DNA from: Oligoflexia bacterium
Lineage (GTDB): Bacteria > Bdellovibrionota > UBA1018
Direction of reading: 5' to 3'
Assembly (NCBI GenBank): GCA_025352185.1
Contig: JANXTV010000030.1
Coordinates: forward strand, 1 to 7,186
Length of the DNA stretch: 7,186 nucleotides
The position numbers were made by a program, and so were the translations under genes. Shown here one piece after another: positions 1-7,186 of this stretch. Under the pieces are notes generated by a model. That model had not been told where the DNA came from. It made no database searches and saw only the letters and a program-made list of their open reading frames with translations. Positions within the stretch are counted from its first letter, which is position 1. The number at the start of each line of letters is the position of its first letter.

Positions 1-2
1 GC

Positions 3-329
3 GGCGAAGCGGCGATGGCGCTCCTTTTCCACCACCTACCGCCGACCGACCGTTCTGATCTCGGGACTCTCATCGCGCGTATTAAACATTTTCCGGTAAA
101 ACTCCTAAAACCCCGTCCGCTCGCGGAAGCGATTTCCTCGAGTGGCGGTCTCTCCCTTTCGGAAGTCACTTCCGAGTACGAGCTCCGGAAGTTTCCGGGA
201 ATTTTCTGCGCCGGCGAAATGATCGACTGGGATGCACCGACGGGCGGTTTTCTCATTCAGGCCGCAGTCTCGATGGGGGCCCGCGCCGGGGACGCGCTCG
301 CGTCTCGCGTTTCGGAGCGCGCAAGGTGA
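3..329 (+). CDS. C-terminal part of an NAD(P)/FAD-dependent oxidoreductase (HI0933/BaiN-like flavoprotein), truncated by the window edge
   Basis: The reading frame is open from the left edge (first full codon at base 3) to a TGA at 327-329, so only the last ~108 residues are present; the ATG at 15 is very probably internal. The diagnostic stretch is CAGEMIDWDAPTGGFL (about bases 207-254), followed by QAAVSMGARAGDAL. This GEMxDWxAPTGG block is characteristic of the C-terminal FAD-binding segment in the HI0933/BaiN-like flavoprotein superfamily, especially the uncharacterised proteobacterial branch known as the PP_4765 family. The preceding PRPLAEAISSSGGLSLSEV also fits the family. The N-terminal dinucleotide-binding GxGxxG region lies outside the window. 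The substrate is unknown for this branch, so I only infer a soluble flavin-dependent redox enzyme. Its stop codon overlaps the next start by 4 nt, suggesting co-transcription and coupled translation with the YcaQ-like gene. The family call is fairly secure; the reaction is not. Confidence 0.8.
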   Translation, partial: GEAAMALLFHHLPPTDRSDLGTLIARIKHFPVKLLKPRPLAEAISSSGGLSLSEVTSEYELRKFPGIFCAGEMIDWDAPTGGFLIQAAVSMGARAGDALASRVSERAR

Positions 330-1534
330 AGGAGCTCAAGCTCGATCGCACATTCGTGAAAAATCTTTGGATTCGGAAGTCCGGACTCGCCGGAACCGCG
401 CCGTTTGGTCTCGGAAAGGAAGGGGCCTACGCTGCCCTCCGCCGAATTGGTTACGCGCAAATCGATACGATTTTCGTCGTCGAACGCGCCCATCATCACA
501 TCCTTTGGTCCCGGGTCCCCGACTACCGCCCCGAATACCTGCACGTCCTTCAGTCGGAGGATAAAAAAGTGTTCGAGTACTGGACCCACGCCCTCGCGTA
601 CATTCCGGTCGAAGACTTCCGCCATTTCGTGCGGTCGATGAAGTATCACGAAAAGAATCCGTCGGCGTGGTTTAGCGAAGTGACTCCCGCCGTGCGCCGT
701 CGACTCCTCGACCGCATCGAAAGGGAAGGCCCCCTCTCCATGCGGCAAATCGAAGAGGAGAAAAAAGAAAAAGACCACGAATGGGCCAGTCGAAAACCTT
801 CAAAACGCGTGCTGGAACACCTTTTCTATTCCGGTCGGCTCGCCGTGAGTCGTCGGGAGGGAATGCTTAAAAATTACGAACTCCTGGAACGTCATTTCGC
901 CTGGCGGGACCGCCCCGAGCCTTCGACTCTAGTCGAAGAGTCCGCTTACCGCATCGACCGGGCGTTAAACTCCCAGGGCGTGATTACTCTCGAATCTGCG
1001 AGCTACCTCGAGACGAGTGCGCGGGTGAGAATCACTCAGGAACTCGAGGCGCGAATTAAAAGGGGCGAGCTGCTGCCCGCACGAGTTGAAAACTTTTCAA
1101 AACTCGCCTACGTCCGCCCAGAAGACCTGGGGGGCACCGCGGGCATTCCTACCGGTTCCGAGGATGCGATCGACCCTGAGCGAATTTCGATTCTCTCGCC
1201 TTTCGATCCCCTCGTAATCCAGCGGAAACGCACTTCGGCCCTGTTCGATTTTGATTACCTCATTGAGTGTTACGTACCGGCCCCTAAAAGGAAGTTCGGG
1301 TATTTTTCACTCCCCATCCTCGAGGGAAACCGATTCATCGCCCGGCTCGATTTGAAGGCCGACCGGAAAAATGGAAAGTTACTCGTCCAGGCCTGGCACT
1401 GGGAGACCCGCCCCGAAAATCGGACGGCCGCGAAGCGTGCTGCTCGCGGCCGTATCGAAGATAAGTTAGAACACTTCAAGTCGTTTCAGTTCACTCGCCG
1501 CGAAGAATATAGCCCGAGCCGTAAACCGTCTTAA
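326..1534 (+). CDS. YcaQ/AlkX-like winged-helix DNA glycosylase (interstrand crosslink repair family)
   Basis: This 402-residue protein matches the HTH_42 (formerly DUF1006) family, whose characterised members (E. coli YcaQ, Streptomyces AlkZ) remove alkylated bases and unhook DNA crosslinks with tandem winged-helix domains. Visible hallmarks are RRIGYAQIDTI with a Q45-I46-D47 motif, the QxD catalytic signature of the YcaQ/AlkX branch (AlkZ has QxQ); the block RAHHHILWSRVPDY (residues 54-67); EYWTHALAYIPVEDFR (84-99); and the late block ILSPFDPLVIQRKR (289-302). Length is close to the family norm of about 400. The GTG start at 326 overlaps the preceding TGA as GTGA and has a GGAG Shine-Dalgarno at 314-317, 8 nt upstream. 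No ATG in frame fits better. The gene reads 44 nt into the 3' end of the convergent response-regulator gene. Family membership is strong; activity on crosslinks, rather than only on monoadducts, is inferred from relatives. Confidence 0.88.
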   Translation: MKELKLDRTFVKNLWIRKSGLAGTAPFGLGKEGAYAALRRIGYAQIDTIFVVERAHHHILWSRVPDYRPEYLHVLQSEDKKVFEYWTHALAYIPVEDFRHFVRSMKYHEKNPSAWFSEVTPAVRRRLLDRIEREGPLSMRQIEEEKKEKDHEWASRKPSKRVLEHLFYSGRLAVSRREGMLKNYELLERHFAWRDRPEPSTLVEESAYRIDRALNSQGVITLESASYLETSARVRITQELEARIKRGELLPARVENFSKLAYVRPEDLGGTAGIPTGSEDAIDPERISILSPFDPLVIQRKRTSALFDFDYLIECYVPAPKRKFGYFSLPILEGNRFIARLDLKADRKNGKLLVQAWHWETRPENRTAAKRAARGRIEDKLEHFKSFQFTRREEYSPSRKPS

Positions 1535-2243
1535 TCGTACCTTTAAATCCGGCGATCTTTTTCCGCACGGAAACGATGTGCGCATCCATCACACGGTCGG
1601 GAGCCTCTTTAGACTTCCAAACTTCTTCGATGATTTGCGCGCGCGTCACGAGCGTTTCACGGTTAAGAATAAAAAGTTTTACGATGTCGAATTCGACCGG
1701 GCTGAGTTCGACGCGTTTTCCGTCGAGACGAAGTTCCTTTGCGTCGAGATTCAGTTCGAGGTTTAGAAAACGAACTTCTTTCGTTGCCGGACTATGAATT
1801 TGCTTCGCGCGCTTATGCACGGAAAGCAGCCGAGCCGTGAGCTCTTCAAAATCAAATGGCTTCCCGATAAACTGGTCGGCGCCGAAATCGAAGGCCCGCA
1901 TCCGGTAGTCTTTCGTATTCGCGGCGGTGAGCATCAGAATGGGAATGTGGCGGGTGGTGAGCATCCCGCGAATACTTTCGGTGGCGGCGATCCCGTCCAT
2001 TTCGGGCATCATGACGTCCATCAGGATCATATCGGGAAGATTTCGCTGGGCGGAGTCGACCGCTTCTTTTCCGTTCTTCGCTTCCAGAATCTCGAAATGC
2101 TCTTCCAGGACTTCGCGCACAATGTCGCGGATCTCCGGCTCGTCATCGACGATCAGAAGTCGGGGTTTTACGCTCTGTCGGCGTATTACTTTAGTATTCG
2201 TGCTCGATTCGTCCATATTCCTTACTTCGGTCCCGTTCATCAT
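1491..2243 (-). CDS. OmpR/PhoB-family two-component response regulator (orphan)
   Basis: The 250-residue protein has a complete receiver domain (about 28-143) and a winged-helix DNA-binding domain (about 156-249). In the receiver, D33/D34 form the acidic pocket, D76 in LMDVMMP is the phospho-acceptor, T106 in MLTA and K128 in GKPF are the switch residues, and F125 is the aromatic partner. In the output domain, ELSPVEFDIVKLF (179-191) begins the OmpR core, DRVMDAHIVSVRKKI (216-230) contains the recognition helix, and VYGSGYIL forms the wing. It is therefore expected to be a phosphorylation-dependent transcription factor. The start is ambiguous: two adjacent ATGs (2243 and 2240) follow a GAGAGGG ribosome site, and a third at 2216 (residue 10) has AAGGAA just before it. 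The ATG at 2240 gives slightly better spacing. No histidine kinase adjoins it. The divergent ferredoxin-like/HPt pair across the intergenic region is the only visible signalling partner. Its last 44 nt overlap the YcaQ-like gene. Confidence 0.95.
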   Translation of the reverse strand: MMNGTEVRNMDESSTNTKVIRRQSVKPRLLIVDDEPEIRDIVREVLEEHFEILEAKNGKEAVDSAQRNLPDMILMDVMMPEMDGIAATESIRGMLTTRHIPILMLTAANTKDYRMRAFDFGADQFIGKPFDFEELTARLLSVHKRAKQIHSPATKEVRFLNLELNLDAKELRLDGKRVELSPVEFDIVKLFILNRETLVTRAQIIEEVWKSKEAPDRVMDAHIVSVRKKIAGFKGTIKTVYGSGYILRGE

Positions 2244-2319
2244 ACCCTCTCTTCAGAATCCATTTGAAGATCCATAGAAATTTGAGTTCAGGGTGTTGAA
2301 GTTGTTTAGCACGTTCAAA

Positions 2320-2352
2320 CCTTCCCTAAAACTTCCTAGTATTAGGGTAAGG
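2320..2352. repeat. Imperfect inverted repeat in the response-regulator upstream region
   Basis: The left arm CCTTCCCTAA (2320-2329) pairs with TTAGGG (2342-2347) and AAGG (2349-2352) around a single bulged T at 2348, leaving a 12-nt loop. It lies about 77-109 nt upstream of the response-regulator start on the - strand. There is no adjacent T run on either strand, so it does not look like an intrinsic terminator. An operator or a 5'-leader hairpin would both be compatible. The left arm and loop also contain CTTCC twice at 11-nt spacing (2321 and 2332). Confidence 0.4.
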
Positions 2353-2490
2353 CTCCTTGCGTTTTCTAACAGCATTACCTTTTGACGTAAAAATTTAAAC
2401 TCAGCTGAATTTGCGGAGGATTTAAAGATTTACCGATGAAATTTAGGACACCACCCTGCCTAAAATCGTTTTAATACCTGCTTGAATACG

Positions 2491-2505
2491 GAGTTAGCCT
2501 AACTC
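2491..2505. repeat. Perfect 7+1+7 palindrome, candidate operator
   Basis: GAGTTAG (2491-2497) and CTAACTC (2499-2505) are exact reverse complements around a single central C. It sits 171 nt upstream of the ferredoxin-like start and 248 nt upstream of the response-regulator start, in non-coding DNA. Such short, tight dyads are typical binding sites for dimeric regulators, and the centre is too tight for a good RNA hairpin. The regulator is unknown. Confidence 0.45.
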
Positions 2506-2609
2506 GATCTCTCCCTTTCCTCACTCAGCGTGTAAACATTTAGACTAGAGAAAATGAGTTCCCCTACATTTCTCGGAGCTTACTTGTTTAAAGAAATCTG
2601 TAACGCTGC

Positions 2610-2629
2610 GTTCTAATTCCGTTCTGATT
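2610..2629 (+). promoter_or_regulatory. Tandem 11-nt-period direct repeat, candidate OmpR-family binding site
   Basis: GTTCTAATT (2610-2618) is repeated as GTTCTGATT (2621-2629), 8 of 9 positions identical, one helical turn apart. Seen as 7-mers it is TTCTAAT, a 4-nt gap, then TTCTGAT, which is the PhoB/OmpR box layout. It lies 32 nt before the ferredoxin-like start codon and is divergent from an OmpR-family regulator gene. Binding by that regulator is an inference from geometry and location only. Confidence 0.35.
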
Positions 2630-2661
2630 TTTGGACAGGCCCCTGCCCAGTATGTTTCAGT

Positions 2662-2991
2662 ATGAAAATGCAACCGAACTGGCATTCCAACCTCATCCTC
2701 GTGTGCGAGAAATGCGGAAAAAAACTCGAACAGCCGGGGAAACCCAATCCATCGCACGAACTGAAAAACTGGCTGAAAAAAAGCCTTCTCGATCGTTCGC
2801 TCTGGGGAGCAAATCGCGTCGTCACCTCAAGTTGCCTCGACGTATGTCCCGAGGGAAAAGTAGCCGTGGCGTTTGTCAGTGATCGTCCTGATTTCGAATC
2901 GACCGTCGAAATCTTCGATCCGGTTACTCAGCGGGATCGTATTCTTTTCACCGCGGTTGAACGCGCAAAACCCGCTCCCGGAGAACCGTAA
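2662..2991 (+). CDS. Small four-cysteine protein, probable thioredoxin-fold [2Fe-2S] ferredoxin
   Basis: The 109-residue product has four cysteines arranged as C15-x2-C18 (LVCEKCGKKL) and C58-x3-C62 (SSCLDVCPEGKVAV). The second block, a CLxxCPEG turn followed by a hydrophobic strand, and the position of the first cysteines at the end of the first strand match thioredoxin-like [2Fe-2S] ferredoxins (Shethna-type and Aquifex Fd). Those proteins normally space the first two cysteines about 10-14 residues apart, so the CxxC here is a variation. There is no signal peptide or membrane segment, so it should be cytoplasmic. The start at 2662 is the first in-frame candidate after a TAA at 2614-2616; ATG 2668 is an alternative. 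Neither has a recognisable Shine-Dalgarno. The TAA overlaps the HPt start by one base, implying coupled expression. Electron-transfer, redox sensing or simple metal binding are all possible. Confidence 0.6.
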   Translation: MKMQPNWHSNLILVCEKCGKKLEQPGKPNPSHELKNWLKKSLLDRSLWGANRVVTSSCLDVCPEGKVAVAFVSDRPDFESTVEIFDPVTQRDRILFTAVERAKPAPGEP

Positions 2992-3284
2992 TGGCAAAAT
3001 TCCAAGTGATCATTCCCGCCGAGCTCCACGACATCGCTCCAAACTACCTGCAGAACAGAATTCGGGACCTCGACGTTCTGAAAGACGCACTGAACCGTAA
3101 AGACTACGACTCGATTGCGAAGCTCGCCCATAAAACGAAAGGGACCGCCGGAGGTTACGGTTTTATGGAACTCGGTGAACTCGCGAAATCTCTCGAAAGG
3201 GCCGCAAAATCGGGAGGATCGATGGAAGCGAACGAAGTCCTCGAGAAGATGAAAGACTACCTCGAATCCGTCGAGATTTCTTAG
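2991..3284 (+). CDS. Stand-alone HPt (histidine phosphotransfer) domain protein
   Basis: The 97-residue protein consists of one HPt domain. The signature LAHKTKGTAGGYGF (residues 45-58) holds the phospho-accepting H47, with K50-G51 following as in the HxxKG core. ELAKSLERAA (63-72) continues the antiparallel helix pair of the four-helix bundle. HPt proteins relay phosphoryl groups between receiver domains and have no kinase activity of their own, so an unlinked hybrid kinase is expected. The ATG at 2991 shares its A with the previous TAA stop (TAATG) and has GGAG at 2980-2983, 7 nt upstream, an excellent start. The gene is followed by the topA promoter, with no clear terminator in the 66 nt between. 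The nearest possible phosphate acceptor is the divergent response regulator. Fold and histidine assignment are secure; partners are inferred. Confidence 0.9.
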   Translation: MAKFQVIIPAELHDIAPNYLQNRIRDLDVLKDALNRKDYDSIAKLAHKTKGTAGGYGFMELGELAKSLERAAKSGGSMEANEVLEKMKDYLESVEIS

Positions 3285-3324
3285 GGCTGAAGAGAGCGTC
3301 ACAATCTTGACGTGAGCATTCCGC

Positions 3325-3356
3325 TTTACTGAAGGCCGGTCGTCCTCGCATATAAT
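3325..3356 (+). promoter_or_regulatory. Probable sigma-70-type promoter of topA
   Basis: TATAAT at 3351-3356 is a perfect -10 hexamer. The -35 side is weak: TTTACT at 3325-3330 or TTACTG at 3326-3331, with 20- or 19-nt spacers. A TTGACG at 3307-3312 is too far away to pair. Transcription would begin near 3363, giving a leader of about 24 nt that still contains the GAGG ribosome site, which fits the TTG start of topA. Confidence 0.6.
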
Positions 3357-3386
3357 GGAGGTAAGCGCACACGCCCGAGGTCCCCA

Positions 3387-6047
<2,661 letters not shown>

Positions 6048-6059
6048 CGTCAGAAACGT

Positions 6060-6087
6060 GGCGCGCATTTTCAACGCGCTTTCGTTT
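6060..6087 (+). terminator. Weak candidate terminator after topA
   Basis: GCGCG (6061-6065) and CGCGC (6075-6079) form a short GC-only stem around a 9-nt loop, with a possible G-T pair at 6060/6080, followed by the T-rich TTTCGTTT (6080-6087). The stem is short and the T tract is interrupted, so termination would be partial at best and the PilZ gene may be read through from topA. Confidence 0.3.
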
Positions 6088-6133
6088 ACAGATAGGGCTT
6101 CTTATCTCCCGAAGCGAAACCGGTTCGATTTAG

Positions 6134-6994
6134 GTGATTGAAAAAAGACCGGACCCCCTTATCCTTAGAGGTATGCAAAGACGTCCCTGGCCCCTCGTAT
6201 TTCTTGCGCTCCTCCAGATCTTCGGCCCCGTCGGCAGTATCGCGATCTCGGCCTACGTGAATAAAGTCGGATTCATGGAAATGGCCCACGCCATTTGGAA
6301 ATACTCGAGATTTTTTGATCTGATGGAATTCTACGCCCTCCCGATTCTCCAGGGGACGTTTATTTTCCTCGCGAAACGGTTTGGTTATTACATCGTGATC
6401 GCGCTAGCCGTGTTCTCGACTTACCTGAATTTCATGGAATGGAAAATTGCGAGTGACGTGATTTCGATTCCGATCCTCGTGGCAGTTTCCTCGACGAACC
6501 TCGCGCTGATCGCTTATCTTCTGCTACCTAACGTACGCGCGGTCTTTATGAATCCCCGGCTACGTTGGTGGGAAACGCCCCCGCGCTATAACGTCACGAT
6601 TAAGGGCCAGGCTTCCAAAGCAGATGGTCATCCTTATCCGTGTACGATTATCGATCTTTCGACCGGCGGTTCCGGTATTCAAACGGAAGCCTCGATTTTC
6701 GAAAGTAACGAATCGATTCTGATGACGTTCGAACACGACGCGCGAACGATCCTCATGCGGGCGATCGTGGTTTACGGGCGCGGCGACGGTACGGGCCATC
6801 GTTACGGACTTGAGTGGCAACGGGGTTCGGAAGAAGACGAAAACCGGATGATGGCGCTTCTCGACGAACTCGAAGCAAAACGGACTCCAATCGTACGTCC
6901 TCCGCCGAAATGGAAAGAAGATCTCGTGGCCTGGTGGACGCGGGCGAAGAAATCGCCGAGTGCCTGGGTACCCGAAGTTCCTAAAAAGAAATAA
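6134..6994 (+). CDS. Four-helix membrane protein with C-terminal PilZ domain
   Basis: The product is 286 residues from GTG 6134, or 273 from ATG 6173. The second begins MQRRPWPLVFLALLQIFGP and is attractive because charged residues then sit directly before the first helix, but its GAGG (6168-6171) is only 1 nt from the ATG, and the GTG has no clear ribosome site. Hydrophobic segments lie at about 20-42, 60-80, 84-101 and 111-131. A PilZ domain follows (about 146-246) with PCTIIDLSTGGSGIQ (169-183), whose D174xS176xxG179 matches the second PilZ motif. The first motif (RxxxR) is not intact: only R151 is seen in PPRYNVTI. PilZ domains usually bind cyclic di-GMP, so this may be an inner-membrane c-di-GMP effector with altered or lost binding. 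The tail is basic and Trp/Pro-rich (KWKEDLVAWWTRAKK). It follows topA by 86 nt. The domain call is good; the output and partner are unknown. Confidence 0.82.
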   Translation: MIEKRPDPLILRGMQRRPWPLVFLALLQIFGPVGSIAISAYVNKVGFMEMAHAIWKYSRFFDLMEFYALPILQGTFIFLAKRFGYYIVIALAVFSTYLNFMEWKIASDVISIPILVAVSSTNLALIAYLLLPNVRAVFMNPRLRWWETPPRYNVTIKGQASKADGHPYPCTIIDLSTGGSGIQTEASIFESNESILMTFEHDARTILMRAIVVYGRGDGTGHRYGLEWQRGSEEDENRMMALLDELEAKRTPIVRPPPKWKEDLVAWWTRAKKSPSAWVPEVPKKK

Positions 6995-7020
6995 GTCGGG
7001 AACTCACTTAACCGACGCTT

Positions 7021-7069
7021 AAAATAAGCAGGGGCCGGTCGAATCGACCGGCCCCTGCTTATTTTTTTT
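7021..7069. terminator. Strong, probably bidirectional intrinsic terminator
   Basis: Bases 7021-7041 pair without mismatch with 7045-7065, a 21-bp stem closed by an AAT triloop. The core GCAGGGGCCGGTC is GC-rich, and T8 follows at 7062-7069, ending the PilZ transcript 27 nt after its stop. The left arm begins AAAATAAGC, so the - strand copy also ends in a T-rich stretch preceded by A8. With a - strand gene stopping at 7104, it probably terminates both convergent units. Confidence 0.93.
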
Positions 7070-7103
7070 CGCTCACTTCGGAGAATTAATTACCGGACTC
7101 GAA

Positions 7104-7184
7104 TTAATCGAGTTGGGTATCGCGAACTTTTCCGAGTGCGCGCTGGATGCGGTACATTTTATAGCCGACCGGATATTGGGTCTT
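7104..7184 (-). CDS. C-terminal fragment of an unidentified protein entering from the right edge
   Basis: On the - strand, a frame open from the window edge ends at TAA (7106-7104) and encodes 26 residues, including QYPVGYKMYRIQRALGKVR and a final DTQLD. The other two - strand frames are stopped early, the codons resemble those of the neighbouring genes, and the strong hairpin at 7021-7069 lies just past the stop, as expected for a convergent gene end. The fragment is soluble and basic in character. I do not recognise the family, and it is too short to assign a function. Confidence 0.5.
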   Translation of the reverse strand, partial: KTQYPVGYKMYRIQRALGKVRDTQLD

Positions 7185-7186
7185 CA

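Larger units (their letters stand above)
2244..2661. other. AT-rich divergent intergenic region between the response regulator and the ferredoxin-like gene
   Basis: This 418-nt gap has no convincing protein-coding frame on either strand and is visibly richer in A and T than its surroundings. It must contain the promoters of both divergent units, but I find no clean -35/-10 pair. The best partial match on the + strand is TTGACG at 2382-2387 with a poor CTGAAT 17 nt on. What stands out is symmetry: an imperfect hairpin at 2320-2352, a 7+1+7 palindrome at 2491-2505, a 5+1+5 palindrome AACGCTGCGTT at 2602-2612, and direct repeats with 11-nt period at 2321-2342 and 2610-2629. No T-tract terminator is present, so a small RNA ending here is not supported. 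Confidence 0.6.

Noticed and set aside
257..778. Open - strand frame of 173 codons opposite the YcaQ-like gene
   Set aside because: It is antisense to conserved blocks of the glycosylase and has no motif or ribosome site that would support it.
1082..1106. Inverted repeat CGAG-TTGAAAA-C-TTTTCAA-AA-CTCG
   Set aside because: It lies inside the YcaQ-like coding sequence (codons for VENFSKL), far from any gene boundary. The 7+1+7 core is probably a coincidence of codons.
2382..2410. TTGACG with CTGAAT at 17-nt spacing as a + strand promoter
   Set aside because: The -35 is good but the -10 matches only three of six bases, and the leader would be about 250 nt. Not convincing enough to annotate.
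2436..2474. Twelve-codon frame after a GGAGG at 2415-2419, possible leader peptide
   Set aside because: The GGAGG is 16 nt from the ATG, the peptide has no run of regulatory codons, and no attenuator-like hairpins follow.
6090..6127. Small dyads AGATA/TATCT and AACCGGTT before the PilZ gene
   Set aside because: The arms are only 4-5 nt and overlap several alternative pairings; no stable structure or regulator class is suggested.

Overview
The window reads like ordinary chromosome from a Gram-negative bacterium with moderately high GC. Genes are dense, several are translationally coupled, and start codons include GTG and TTG. A free-standing HPt protein, a type IA topoisomerase whose C-terminus is built from repeats instead of zinc fingers, and a four-helix membrane protein ending in a PilZ domain (with an RRPWPLVFLAL N-terminus) together suggest Bdellovibrionota or another former delta-proteobacterial lineage. 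That placement is an impression, not a proof. I see no insertion sequence, phage gene, CRISPR array, tRNA or rRNA.

Left part (1-1534, + strand): the C-terminal end of a flavoprotein of the HI0933/BaiN-like class is followed, with a 4-nt GTGA overlap, by a YcaQ-type winged-helix DNA glycosylase that carries the QxD motif. The glycosylase gene runs 44 nt into the end of the convergent response-regulator gene.

Signalling part (1491-3284): an OmpR/PhoB-class response regulator on the - strand has no histidine kinase beside it. It is divergent from a two-gene + strand unit joined by a TAATG overlap: a small four-cysteine protein that looks like a thioredoxin-fold [2Fe-2S] ferredoxin, and a stand-alone HPt phosphotransfer protein. 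The AT-richer 418-nt region between the two units holds a 7+1+7 palindrome and two direct repeats with an 11-nt period, the usual geometry for OmpR-family binding sites. The arrangement suggests a compact, possibly redox-linked, phosphorelay. This is the most interesting hypothesis in the window, but it is an inference.

Right part (3285-7186): topA starts at TTG behind a GAGG Shine-Dalgarno and a perfect TATAAT box. It encodes a complete DNA topoisomerase I with all catalytic residues, four C-terminal repeats and no zinc ribbons. A membrane PilZ protein follows 86 nt downstream. A near-ideal hairpin with a 21-bp stem and T8 tail closes the transcription unit. Beyond it, the last 26 codons of an unidentified - strand gene enter from the right edge, so the hairpin may serve both sides.
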